From positions 1 to 38,382 of IMG/VR virus record IMGVR_UViG_3300044733_003732: DNA of 38,382 bases; one strand, 5' to 3'. The notes under the pieces were generated by a model that was given only the letters and a program-made list of their open reading frames with translations, searched no databases and was not told the origin of the DNA. This DNA is from a virus. Every line of letters starts with the position of its first letter. The first letter of the stretch is position 1. The translations under genes were made by a program, and so were the position numbers. Of the stretch, positions 32,018 to 37,353 are shown piece by piece.

Positions 32018-32212
32018 TCACCATTTGCCTATTGGGCATGTGGCTTTTTCTAACTTGGCTTTCCAGTTCATTACGCACCCGCATTTTTTACATTGTGAAG
32101 TGAGCGAAATTAATTCTGGACAAAATTTGCATATCTCCCATCGTTCCTGAAATAGCTCTTCGCTAGCTCTAGGTTCATTAGGATTTAACATATCCCAAGG
32201 TTTGACAGACAT
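32018..32212 (-). CDS. DUF6171-like zinc-binding small protein
   Basis: 64 aa. Pattern RWEICKFCPELISLTSQC, KKCGCVMNWKAK, then CPIGKW gives the C-x2-C...C-x2-C-x-C...CP-x-G-K-W signature that I associate with the DUF6171 family of small phage and bacterial zinc proteins. Function unknown. Confidence 0.7.
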   Translation of the reverse strand: MSVKPWDMLNPNEPRASEELFQERWEICKFCPELISLTSQCKKCGCVMNWKAKLEKATCPIGKW

Positions 32213-32220
32213 GCTATGGG

Positions 32221-32370
32221 TTACGCAATATCTACAGTATTGACCAGCTTCTTCTCCATTGAGATCTGTGAAGCTTGTCCCTGGTCCATTTTTTCATTTG
32301 CTTCTTCTTCGGTTTCAGCCATTACAGCTACCTTGATTGCAATGTCATAAATAAATGCTTTGATTGTCAT
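32221..32370 (-). CDS. Small protein (49 aa)
   Basis: 49 codons from ATG 32370 to TAA 32223. The sequence AFIYDIAIKVAVMAETEEEANEKM resembles the strand-helix start of small conserved phage proteins. It is spaced eight bases before the DUF6171-like gene in the same operon. Confidence 0.55.
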   Translation of the reverse strand: MTIKAFIYDIAIKVAVMAETEEEANEKMDQGQASQISMEKKLVNTVDIA

Positions 32371-32416
32371 TTTATGCCTAATCTACTTTTGGATTCTATT
32401 AAATGTTAATAAAATT

Positions 32417-32524
32417 TTATTTACAGCTTTTCTGATGATTATTAAGTGTCATATGTGCAAACCCAGATCTTACTTCAATCTCCCGCCCACATTTATCACA
32501 TTTTACTAATCTTGACGATGCCAT
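32417..32524 (-). CDS. Single zinc-finger protein (35 aa), leaderless
   Basis: 35 aa: C9-x2-C12 (VKCDKCGREI), then H23, H29 and C34 (FAHMTLNNHQKSC), a C2H2/C2HC-like finger. ATG 32524 is at the predicted start of a consensus promoter, so the mRNA would be leaderless. First gene of the minus-strand small-gene group. Possibly DNA-binding. Confidence 0.65.
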   Translation of the reverse strand: MASSRLVKCDKCGREIEVRSGFAHMTLNNHQKSCK

Positions 32525-32530
32525 TAATTT

Positions 32531-32559
32531 ATTATATACTATCTATACATTCTAGTCAA
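32531..32559 (-). promoter_or_regulatory. Consensus promoter for the zinc-finger gene (leaderless)
   Basis: Minus-strand TTGACT (32554-32559), 17-bp spacer, TATAAT (32531-32536). Transcription should begin at 32524-32525, exactly at the ATG. Confidence 0.85.
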
Positions 32560-32560
32560 C

Positions 32561-32640
32561 TATATATGTTATATATGTTATATATGTTATATGTTATATG
32601 TTTTATATTTTGTATTTTTTGTATTTTCTGTATTTTCTGA
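32561..32640. repeat. A/T-rich tandem repeat tract in the divergent intergenic region
   Basis: TATATATGT three times (9 bp), TATATGT twice (7 bp), then TGTATTTTT/C three times, followed by C-runs (GACCCCCCGACCCCCC, 32640-32655). Reading frames across it are artefacts of the repeat. It separates the two divergent promoters and may melt easily. Confidence 0.85.
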
Positions 32641-32694
32641 CCCCCCGACCCCCCTATGGAAGTATAACATTTGAAATATTCTAAGGTCAAGGGG

Positions 32695-32723
32695 TTGACG
32701 AAACTTTTTTTATTTGATAATAT
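32695..32723 (+). promoter_or_regulatory. Promoter for the plus-strand HNH gene (leaderless)
   Basis: TTGACG (32695-32700), 17-bp spacer, TAATAT (32718-32723); the predicted start is 32730, the A of the ATG. Mirror image of the promoter at 32531-32559. Confidence 0.75.
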
Positions 32724-32729
32724 TTTGTT

Positions 32730-33080
32730 ATGCCAGTAAACAATAAAGCAAACATAGAGAGATATACGGATCCACACCTATACTCCTTCTATGAAATTTT
32801 TATTATACATGGGGGTAATTGTCACATATGTGGTATGCAGATAGATTACTCTGCACCCCGCCAAGCTTTTGTACCTGGATGGAAGTATGGACTACAGCTA
32901 GATCATGTAATCCCTTTAACCAAAGGAGGATCTGACGAGCTTATAAACGTAAAGCCTTCTCACGGTATCTGCAACCTTACTAAAGGTAATAGAACAAATG
33001 AGCCAAAGAAACATCCTAGGTATGCACCCGTCGATACTTCGTATAGAAAAAAACTTAGGAATAAAATCTCAGTCGACTAG
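32730..33080 (+). CDS. HNH endonuclease (116 aa)
   Basis: 116 aa. GNCHICGMQIDY (C31, C34), then LQLDHVIPLTKGGSDELINV with D58-H59, and SHGICNLTKGN with C81 and N82, make a full HNH motif with zinc knuckle remnants. First gene of the right, plus-strand arm. Either a homing-type nuclease or a DNA-processing enzyme. Leaderless start at 32730. Confidence 0.9.
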   Translation: MPVNNKANIERYTDPHLYSFYEIFIIHGGNCHICGMQIDYSAPRQAFVPGWKYGLQLDHVIPLTKGGSDELINVKPSHGICNLTKGNRTNEPKKHPRYAPVDTSYRKKLRNKISVD

Positions 33081-33192
33081 CATTTCATATTTCACAAAAT
33101 GTTAATATATTTTTATCATGTATGATCACGAATAAATAAATGTCCGTTTTGTCTATTTAGTGCGCCCATAGGCTACTAACTTTGAGCGTGAG

Positions 33193-33208
33193 TGTGATGC
33201 TAATCACA
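33193..33208. promoter_or_regulatory. CRP/GlxR-like palindrome 1
   Basis: TGTGATGCTAATCACA, a full TGTGA-N6-TCACA match. Centre lies about 62.5 bp before the -10-like TAGAGT at 33263 of the promoter ahead of the 68-aa gene. Confidence 0.7.
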
Positions 33209-33245
33209 AAAATAGTTTGAGAATACTTGCCAGTAACCCCCCTTT

Positions 33246-33274
33246 TTGTCAGTCCCCCCTGCTAGAGTTATACT
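33246..33274 (+). promoter_or_regulatory. Repeated early-type promoter, copy 1
   Basis: TTGTCAG at 33246-33252, N10, then TAGAGT, or TTGTCA with 17-bp spacer to TATACT (33269-33274). The inner part (CCCCCCTGCTA) is shared with copy 9. Ambiguous as to which -10 is used. Confidence 0.65.
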
Positions 33275-33283
33275 ATAAAGAAA

Positions 33284-33302
33284 ATCAAGAAAGGTTCTTG
33301 AT
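33284..33302 (+). other. Leader hairpin ahead of the 68-aa gene
   Basis: Perfect 8-bp inverted repeat ATCAAGAA-AGG-TTCTTGAT in the 5' untranslated region, just before the ribosome-binding site (AAAGGA). Its loop contains a second AGG. Possibly translational control. Confidence 0.55.
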
Positions 33303-33319
33303 AAAGAAAGGAAAACAAA

Positions 33320-33526
33320 ATGTTTTCACTAAGTTATAAAGTCCAATACTCGGACACCGAGTTTTCTACTTGCTTAGGTGTTCTAATGAATACCGAACAA
33401 GATGCTAATGAGTATCTTGACCTACTAGCCCTAAGAGGCACTATCTTAGAAACTAATCTAAGAGAGTTAGAAAATTACAAGCCTAGCACTCGCAAGGTTT
33501 ATGCTACTACTAGAAGTTGGGAGTAA
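33320..33526 (+). CDS. Small protein (68 aa)
   Basis: 68 aa. Starts FSLSYKVQYSDTEF and ends RKVYATTRSWE, one cysteine. AAAGGA precedes the start. The layout strand-helix-strand is a small mixed fold; I do not recognise it. Followed after four bases by a 34-aa frame. Confidence 0.7.
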   Translation: MFSLSYKVQYSDTEFSTCLGVLMNTEQDANEYLDLLALRGTILETNLRELENYKPSTRKVYATTRSWE

Positions 33527-33530
33527 TCTA

Positions 33531-33635
33531 ATGAACGATTATCTTGATTATATGGACGAAATCTACGAGGAACTCGTAGAGGAGTTCGGACACGAAATCG
33601 AGTCCGTGTGTGACCATAATCACACTAACGCCTAA
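33531..33635 (+). CDS. Tiny acidic protein (34 aa)
   Basis: 34 aa, very acidic (YMDEIYEELVEEFGHEIES), ending CDHNHTNA with possible metal ligands. The end of the frame contains CRP-like palindrome 2, so the coding and regulatory sequences overlap there. Probably co-transcribed with the 68-aa gene. Confidence 0.5.
   Translation: MNDYLDYMDEIYEELVEEFGHEIESVCDHNHTNA
33609..33624. promoter_or_regulatory. CRP/GlxR-like palindrome 2
   Basis: TGTGACCATAATCACA, full TGTGA-N6-TCACA match, inside the end of the 34-aa frame; centre about 53.5 bp before the -10 of promoter copy 2. Confidence 0.65.
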
Positions 33636-33652
33636 CGGCGTGTCGCTATACA

Positions 33653-33675
33653 ATGTCGGCGCTATGCGCTACAAT
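33653..33675 (+). promoter_or_regulatory. Repeated early-type promoter, copy 2
   Basis: ATGTCGG (33653-33659), N10, TACAAT (33670-33675), with the extended CGC before the -10. Leader ends AACGAAAGAAG ahead of ATG 33711. Confidence 0.65.
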
Positions 33676-33710
33676 TCCTACTATAACTACTAACGAAAGA
33701 AGAACAGATA

Positions 33711-33863
33711 ATGACTATCACTTATACACTATGGCAAGGCTCTCAACTATTAGCCGTAAATCAAAAGGCTAACAAGCCCGAAGAAATCTTAGCCGTAATA
33801 AAAGAATTAGAAAAACTAGGTAAGGGTTTCACTTACAACATTAGAGAAGTAGAGGTAAAGTAA
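33711..33863 (+). CDS. Small protein (50 aa)
   Basis: 50 aa with a strand-helix-strand layout (ITYTLWQG, PEEILAVIKELEKLG, FTYNIREVEV). Its stop overlaps the next ATG as TAATG. First of five overlapping genes controlled by promoter copy 2. Confidence 0.65.
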   Translation: MTITYTLWQGSQLLAVNQKANKPEEILAVIKELEKLGKGFTYNIREVEVK

Positions 33864-34027
33864 TGATGACTAAATGGGATACTATTCAGGCAGATGTAGC
33901 AGACGCTTATGTCTATCTAGAAGAAGAAGAAGCCTATAACAAGGCACTAGCAGAGGGCTTAGATTTGCGCCTTAGCGAATACGAAGAAGAAGAAATGTCC
34001 GCACTAACATTAGATTGGGATAACTAA
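33863..34027 (+). CDS. Small acidic protein (54 aa)
   Basis: 54 aa (or 53 from the second ATG at 33866), highly acidic with two runs of four glutamates, helical. Coupled to the previous gene by TAATG. Such acidic small proteins in phage early regions often act as inhibitors that mimic DNA, but nothing here proves it. Confidence 0.6.
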   Translation: MMTKWDTIQADVADAYVYLEEEEAYNKALAEGLDLRLSEYEEEEMSALTLDWDN

Positions 34028-34029
34028 TA

Positions 34030-34185
34030 ATGACTATAAACGGATTTGAGTTATACATAACTAGCGACTACGGATTAGAGTTTGATAGTTTCTTAGGGGC
34101 TATCTACTTACCTTGGCACACTATCCTAATTACTACCGCCCTACTAATCGCCTATAAGATTTACAAGAGAAAGAAGAATAAGTAA
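34030..34185 (+). CDS. Small membrane protein (51 aa)
   Basis: 51 aa. One membrane helix at about residues 23-45 (GAIYLPWHTILITTALLIAY) and a basic tail KIYKRKKNK that should stay in the cytoplasm. Its stop overlaps the next ATG as TAATG. Confidence 0.6.
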   Translation: MTINGFELYITSDYGLEFDSFLGAIYLPWHTILITTALLIAYKIYKRKKNK

Positions 34186-34298
34186 TGACTACTAATCGCT
34201 TACTAACTACCGCCGTCCAATTACTACTAGCGGGCGTAACTATCCCGCTACTAATCGCAGTAATCAAAGACATAAAAAATGGGGGACTAAATGAGTAA
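34185..34298 (+). CDS. Small membrane protein (37 aa)
   Basis: 37 aa with one hydrophobic helix (LLTTAVQLLLAGVTIPLLIA) and a basic end. Coupled by overlap at both ends. Together with the 51-aa protein it suggests a membrane-associated takeover function, but no family is recognised. Confidence 0.55.
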   Translation: MTTNRLLTTAVQLLLAGVTIPLLIAVIKDIKNGGLNE

Positions 34299-34488
34299 AT
34301 CACAATTAGAAAAAGATTTAGAAATCAAAGAAAGTTTTATAGATTTACTAAATGACATTTATCCAACTGTAAAAATTGGTTACTCAACTTTTACACCCGC
34401 CGAAATCTTAGAGTGTTGCGATCCCGTTGCGTTTGCGATTGGTTTAGTAGAACACGAAGATTATTTAGCGGAATTAGAAAATGAATAA
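34291..34488 (+). CDS. Small acidic protein (65 aa)
   Basis: 65 aa, acidic. FTPAEILECCDPVAFAIGLVE in the middle with adjacent cysteines C42-C43. Last of the five-gene group; its start overlaps the previous stop by eight bases. Conserved-looking small phage protein of unknown role. Confidence 0.65.
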   Translation: MSKSQLEKDLEIKESFIDLLNDIYPTVKIGYSTFTPAEILECCDPVAFAIGLVEHEDYLAELENE

Positions 34489-34526
34489 ATAAATAACGGC
34501 GTGTCGGCTTGACAAAATCAAGCTGG

Positions 34527-34561
34527 CCCGCAACTACTGCGGAGTCGGGCGTGTCGTTACG
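34527..34561 (+). repeat. Dispersed stem-loop repeat, copy A
   Basis: 35 bp beginning CCCGCA-ACTAC-TGCGG, followed by AGTCGGGCGTGTCGTTACG. Identical to the copy at 35984-36017 except for the loop (ACTAC against GAGC). Confidence 0.8.
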
Positions 34562-34626
34562 ACATTGTTATAAAAATCCCTGAATTCTACGGCGTGTCGA
34601 TTTGACAGACAAATCGGACATTTTGA

Positions 34627-34642
34627 TGTGATTAGTATCACA
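34627..34642. promoter_or_regulatory. CRP/GlxR-like palindrome 3
   Basis: TGTGATTAGTATCACA, full consensus; centre 72.5 bp before the -10 of promoter copy 3. Confidence 0.75.
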
Positions 34643-34689
34643 CGGCTTGAGCGTCTCACTATTTGGATTTACTGGCTAGTAATGTGAAA

Positions 34690-34712
34690 ATGTCAGTGGG
34701 TTCGTGTATAAT
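34690..34712 (+). promoter_or_regulatory. Repeated early-type promoter, copy 3
   Basis: ATGTCAG (34690-34696), N10, TATAAT (34707-34712). Leader carries AACGAAAGAAGG before ATG 34748. Confidence 0.75.
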
Positions 34713-34747
34713 TCCATACATAACAACAAACGAAAGAAGGTCTGCCA

Positions 34748-34954
34748 ATGGCTACCAAACTATACACAATCGAAAGCCTACTTGTAGGGAAAAACTATCG
34801 CTCACGCAATCGCCACTTTTCTGGCGAAATTGTATCTGCCGAACACCGCCCAGAAATTTGGTATGGTGAAAAAACTGAAGCGTATCTAATCGAAATAAAT
34901 GCGGGCGGTCTGCGAAATAAATTCGCAACAATCGCAGTAAAGGTTGGTGAATAA
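34748..34954 (+). CDS. Small protein (68 aa)
   Basis: 68 aa, basic, mixed beta. ESLLVGKNYRSRNRHFSGEI and AYLIEINAGG suggest a small SH3-like or barrel fold, though this is a guess. First gene after promoter copy 3. Confidence 0.65.
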   Translation: MATKLYTIESLLVGKNYRSRNRHFSGEIVSAEHRPEIWYGEKTEAYLIEINAGGLRNKFATIAVKVGE

Positions 34955-34956
34955 TA

Positions 34957-35082
34957 ATGGGATACATCGAAATTTTCCGAATGGACAACGAGGGTGCTGG
35001 CTGGGTAGATTTATCCGAAGCAACACCCGATGAATTATTCAACATCGAATTAGGATTATTAGAGGAAGGTGCGTTCGAATGA
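34957..35082 (+). CDS. Small acidic protein (41 aa)
   Basis: 41 aa: GYIEIFRMDNEGAGWVDL, SEATPDELFNIELGLLEEG. Two bases after the preceding stop, and overlapping the next start by four bases (ATGA). Typical tight early operon. Confidence 0.6.
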   Translation: MGYIEIFRMDNEGAGWVDLSEATPDELFNIELGLLEEGAFE

Positions 35083-35204
35083 ACTTAGACGAATTCAAAC
35101 AACACGTTATCGCACAACGTGAGGCAAGCAAGGCGCAAGCCTTGTCAGTGCTATCTGCTACAATTACAAAATCAACAAACGAAAGGGAAAACCTAAATGG
35201 GTAG
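35079..35204 (+). CDS. Small protein (41 aa) whose 3' half contains promoter copy 7
   Basis: 41 codons from ATG 35079 to TAG 35204. Its last 20 codons run through the TGTCAG/-10 elements and the AACGAAAGGG leader of the next gene, coding TKSTNERENLNG. Either the frame is translated and the promoter is internal, or the frame is fortuitous in its later part. Confidence 0.5.
   Translation: MNLDEFKQHVIAQREASKAQALSVLSATITKSTNERENLNG
35142..35164 (+). promoter_or_regulatory. Repeated early-type promoter, copy 7 (inside a frame)
   Basis: TTGTCAG (35142-35148), N10 ending in TGC, TACAAT (35159-35164); leader AACGAAAGGG before ATG 35197. No CRP-like palindrome upstream. Confidence 0.65.
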
Positions 35205-35343
35205 AATGAAAGAATTATACACTCAGATTTTAGAGTGTGATACCTGCTACGGAAATGGCTGGCTATACTACGGAGATGAAAATAATTATGATGTAGAGGC
35301 TTGCCAATGTAATCCGCTCAGTTTTTTTCAGGAGAATAAATAA
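35197..35343 (+). CDS. Small zinc-finger-like protein (48 aa)
   Basis: 48 aa. ILECDTCYGNGWLYY (C14, C17) and EACQCNP (C36, C38) form a C-x2-C-x-G-x-G...C-x-C arrangement like half of a DnaJ zinc domain. Overlaps the previous frame by eight bases and abuts the next ATG. Confidence 0.65.
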   Translation: MGRMKELYTQILECDTCYGNGWLYYGDENNYDVEACQCNPLSFFQENK

Positions 35344-35469
35344 ATGAAAATTGCTGAAATGTGGATTTGCGATAATTGCGATACTCTCGCTATTGTGTCG
35401 GTGGCAACTGATACAATAGTAATAACACAATGTAAATGTATAACTAACGAAAGGGAAACTAATGTATAA
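35344..35469 (+). CDS. Small zinc-binding-like protein (41 aa) containing promoter copy 8
   Basis: 41 aa with C9-D-N-C12 and C30-K-C32 (WICDNCDTL; QCKCITNERE). The frame passes through a TGTCGG-N10-TACAAT element and the AACGAAAGGG leader of the next gene, ending TNERETNV. Coding continues eight bases into the next gene. Confidence 0.55.
   Translation: MKIAEMWICDNCDTLAIVSVATDTIVITQCKCITNERETNV
35396..35417 (+). promoter_or_regulatory. Repeated early-type promoter, copy 8 (inside a frame)
   Basis: TGTCGG (35396-35401), N10, TACAAT (35412-35417); leader AACGAAAGGG before ATG 35462. Weakest copy, since the base before TGTCGG is G and the extended -10 is CTGA. Confidence 0.5.
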
Positions 35470-35665
35470 ACTAACTTGCGCCTATGATAGCAACGCCCCC
35501 CACTGGTCTGCCGAATACGAAAATGAATTTGGTGCGTGGGAAAACTTTTTCCGTTTTACCGATTGGGGTTCTGCTAATGAATACTCAACTGTAAATTTAT
35601 TTACACCAACTGGCAAATGCTATACAAAACTATTTTATCGCACAGGAGAGGTCGTAGTAAAATGA
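35462..35665 (+). CDS. Small protein (67 aa)
   Basis: 67 aa, Trp/Phe/Tyr-rich (FGAWENFFRFTDWGSANEYS), beta layout, two cysteines. Probably a small globular protein; family not recognised. Its stop overlaps the next ATG (ATGA). Confidence 0.65.
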   Translation: MYKLTCAYDSNAPHWSAEYENEFGAWENFFRFTDWGSANEYSTVNLFTPTGKCYTKLFYRTGEVVVK

Positions 35666-35853
35666 TGACTAGAAAAGACTACATAGCAACCGCAGAAATT
35701 CTAAAGTATGCTAGCAACAAAACTCACCCTGCTGTATTTTCTAAAATTGTAAATGATTTCGCTGAAATGTTTGCGAAAGATAATGAGCGATTTGATGTAA
35801 AACGATTTCACGAAGCGAGTGGGTATAATGTTCCTAACTTCTCTTCAAGATAA
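35662..35853 (+). CDS. Small conserved phage protein (63 aa)
   Basis: 63 aa from ATG 35662; the longer frame from 35617 would overlap the previous gene. MMTRKDYIATAEILKYASN, then VNDFAEMFAKDNERFDVKRF and HEASGY match a small helical protein often seen in actinobacteriophage early regions. Function unknown. Confidence 0.7.
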   Translation: MMTRKDYIATAEILKYASNKTHPAVFSKIVNDFAEMFAKDNERFDVKRFHEASGYNVPNFSSR

Positions 35854-35959
35854 AGTAAAACGCATTCAGGAATTGCGTCGCAGTAATGCGGCGCAACCTG
35901 TTCGCAATAAAAAAAAATACACACGCAAAATAAAACATAAAAATAAATTCGATCAATAA
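35828..35959 (+). CDS. Tiny basic protein (43 aa)
   Basis: 43 aa, highly basic (KKKYTRKIKHKNKFDQ), overlapping the previous gene by 26 bases in another frame. Possibly nucleic-acid binding. Chance frame not excluded. Confidence 0.5.
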   Translation: MFLTSLQDKVKRIQELRRSNAAQPVRNKKKYTRKIKHKNKFDQ

Positions 35960-35983
35960 TTAATTAGAACAGGTGTTCGAAAG

Positions 35984-36017
35984 CCCGCAGAGCTGCGGAG
36001 TCGGGCGTGTCGTTACG
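35984..36017 (+). repeat. Dispersed stem-loop repeat, copy B
   Basis: 34 bp: CCCGCA-GAGC-TGCGG, then AGTCGGGCGTGTCGTTACG, matching copy A at 34527-34561 apart from the loop. Sits in the gap before palindrome 4. A partial third relative (CCCGCAATACTACGGG) is at 36972-36987. Confidence 0.8.
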
Positions 36018-36019
36018 TT

Positions 36020-36035
36020 TGTGATCAAAATCACC
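36020..36035. promoter_or_regulatory. CRP/GlxR-like palindrome 4
   Basis: TGTGATCAAAATCACC, one mismatch to TGTGA-N6-TCACA; centre 51.5 bp before the -10 of promoter copy 4. Confidence 0.65.
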
Positions 36036-36061
36036 CTGGATTTGCGAGCATGTTGTAGAAA

Positions 36062-36084
36062 ATGTCAGTCCGTTCTGTTATACT
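36062..36084 (+). promoter_or_regulatory. Repeated early-type promoter, copy 4
   Basis: ATGTCAG (36062-36068), N10 ending in TGT, TATACT (36079-36084). Leader AACGAAAGG before ATG 36113. Confidence 0.75.
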
Positions 36085-36112
36085 TGCCACTTAACCAACG
36101 AAAGGCCAACTA

Positions 36113-36832
36113 ATGAAATTGAAACGCTCTAATGATAGAAAGGTGGCTAACCTTGTCACAAAAAATGGAAAGCAAGCCGCAATTGCGAACACGTTCGGTC
36201 TCCCTGCAGGAAAAGATTATTCATGCCCTGGTGCCACTAGTATTTGTGAGAGTGTTTGCTACGCAGGAAAACTTGAAAAACTCTTCAAGGGAGTAAAAAC
36301 TAATCTGCTACACAATTGGGAATTGCTACGCAATGCCGATATGGAAACAATGTATCAATTGCTAAATGAAATGATTATTGATTTCAAGGCTGATTGTGTA
36401 AAGAAAGACGCTCCTATGCTATTCCGTATCCACTGGGACGGAGATTTCTTCAATGATTTCTATACTTATGCCTGGAAGAATGTAATCAATGAGCACACCG
36501 ATGTTCAATTCTGGGTTTACACACGTGTAAAGTCTGCAGCGCTTATTCTAAAGGATGTATCTAATTTATCTCTTTACTATTCTACCGACGATGAGAATAA
36601 AGAAATCGGCCACGAACTAAAAGTAAATGAGGGAATTCGCCTTGCATATTTAGGGAAGACATTCGCCGTCACCGAAAGCACAATGAAAGAATTGACGGGC
36701 AAGCCTGGTGCTAAGTGCCCTGAAAATATGAAATCAATTCCACTAATTAGCAATGCAGGTTCTGCGTGTGTATCGTGTGGGTTATGTGTTTATGGTAAAG
36801 CAGATATTAGATTTAGCGCAACTAAAAAATAA
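36113..36832 (+). CDS. GP88-like phage protein
   Basis: 239 aa, the largest gene of the right arm. DYSCPGATSICESVCYAGK (C38, C45, C49), FRIHWDGDFFNDFYTYAWK (a R-I-H-x-x-G-D-F motif), FWVYTRVKSA, and a C-terminal cysteine group (KCPEN, ACVSCGLC). These features fit the phage GP88 (gene product 88) family known from mycobacteriophages. The family has no proven function; the conserved cysteines suggest a metal or Fe-S cluster. Driven by promoter copy 4. Confidence 0.8.
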   Translation: MKLKRSNDRKVANLVTKNGKQAAIANTFGLPAGKDYSCPGATSICESVCYAGKLEKLFKGVKTNLLHNWELLRNADMETMYQLLNEMIIDFKADCVKKDAPMLFRIHWDGDFFNDFYTYAWKNVINEHTDVQFWVYTRVKSAALILKDVSNLSLYYSTDDENKEIGHELKVNEGIRLAYLGKTFAVTESTMKELTGKPGAKCPENMKSIPLISNAGSACVSCGLCVYGKADIRFSATKK

Positions 36833-36844
36833 GGAGAAATAAAA

Positions 36845-36967
36845 ATGGCGGAGCTTAATTATTTTAATGCATTAATAAATTCTGTTGTTGGTGATCAAGA
36901 TCAGAAAAAAGCTGCTAAAGAGTACTTAGCAGAAATAGATCCCGACATATGGGGCCAGGAGGAATAA
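36845..36967 (+). CDS. Small acidic protein (40 aa)
   Basis: 40 aa with AAGGAG before the ATG: AELNYFNALINSVVGDQDQ, AAKEYLAEIDPDIW. Helical; second gene of the GP88-like unit. Family unknown. Confidence 0.6.
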   Translation: MAELNYFNALINSVVGDQDQKKAAKEYLAEIDPDIWGQEE

Positions 36968-36988
36968 AAGGCCCGCAATACTACGGGG

Positions 36989-37018
36989 TTATCCACAGGT
37001 TTACGGGAGTTATCCACA
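36989..37018 (+). promoter_or_regulatory. Two perfect DnaA boxes in direct repeat
   Basis: TTATCCACA at 36989-36997 and again at 37010-37018, starts 21 bp apart (about two helical turns), both on the plus strand. They lie between a stem-loop (CCCG...CGGG) and palindrome 5 in a 159-bp intergenic gap. Could be part of a replication origin or a DnaA-controlled promoter region. Confidence 0.7.
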
Positions 37019-37031
37019 AACCCTGGAAATT

Positions 37032-37047
37032 TGTGAGATTTATCACA
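37032..37047. promoter_or_regulatory. CRP/GlxR-like palindrome 5
   Basis: TGTGAGATTTATCACA, full TGTGA-N6-TCACA match; centre 52.5 bp before the -10 of promoter copy 5. Confidence 0.7.
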
Positions 37048-37074
37048 AGGCTTATGCGGGGAATAGATTAGGTA

Positions 37075-37097
37075 ATGTCAGTGGGGTATGCTAAAAT
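37075..37097 (+). promoter_or_regulatory. Repeated early-type promoter, copy 5
   Basis: ATGTCAG (37075-37081), N10 ending in TGC, TAAAAT (37092-37097). Leader AACGAAAGG before ATG 37127. Confidence 0.75.
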
Positions 37098-37126
37098 ACT
37101 CTTATTCCAACAACGAAAGGTAACAA

Positions 37127-37351
37127 ATGTCTAATCTAATCAAAGTTCCACACACAATAACTTTCGAGGCTATCATTAACCTTGATACTATCCCTGCAAA
37201 CTTATTGCCACGCTTAATTGCTCTTGATGAAAAAACAATGACAGAGATGTGCAAGGAAGCAACGCTACACGCCCTTGCTCAATCTAATGTATTAAAAACT
37301 GCTAATGAGTTTAACACTTGGGCTGAAATGACTATCAAGGAAGGTAACTAA
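37127..37351 (+). CDS. Small helical protein (74 aa)
   Basis: 74 aa: strand HTITFEAIINLD followed by helices (LLPRLIALDEKTMTEMCKEA and LHALAQSNVLKTANEF). No known motif. Two bases before the next ATG, so the two genes form an operon behind promoter copy 5. Confidence 0.7.
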   Translation: MSNLIKVPHTITFEAIINLDTIPANLLPRLIALDEKTMTEMCKEATLHALAQSNVLKTANEFNTWAEMTIKEGN

Positions 37352-37353
37352 CA

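Larger units (their letters stand above)
34493..34645 (+). other. Intergenic block of stem-loops (259-bp gap 34489-34747)
   Basis: Contains GGCGTGTCG three times (34498, 34548 and 34591 regions), each opening a stem-loop: GCTTGA-CAAAA-TCAAGC; CCGCA-ACTAC-TGCGG, then TGTCG-TTA-CGACA; and CGATTTG-ACAGA-CAAATCG. The remaining part holds palindrome 3 and promoter copy 3. No coding frame of note. Confidence 0.65.

Noticed and set aside
32561-32640. Reading frames of 64 and 73 aa on both strands over the A/T repeat
   Set aside because: They exist only because the repeat has no stop codons; the residues are periodic and there is no ribosome-binding site.
34030-34298. Toxin-antitoxin pair made of the 51- and 37-aa membrane peptides
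   Set aside because: Two toxin-like membrane peptides without an antitoxin-type DNA-binding or antisense RNA partner; not supported.
34690-34718. TGTCAG as a plain sigma-70 -35 with a 17-bp spacer
   Set aside because: In eight of nine copies the good -10 is ten bases after TGTCRG; only copy 1 also offers a 17-bp arrangement.
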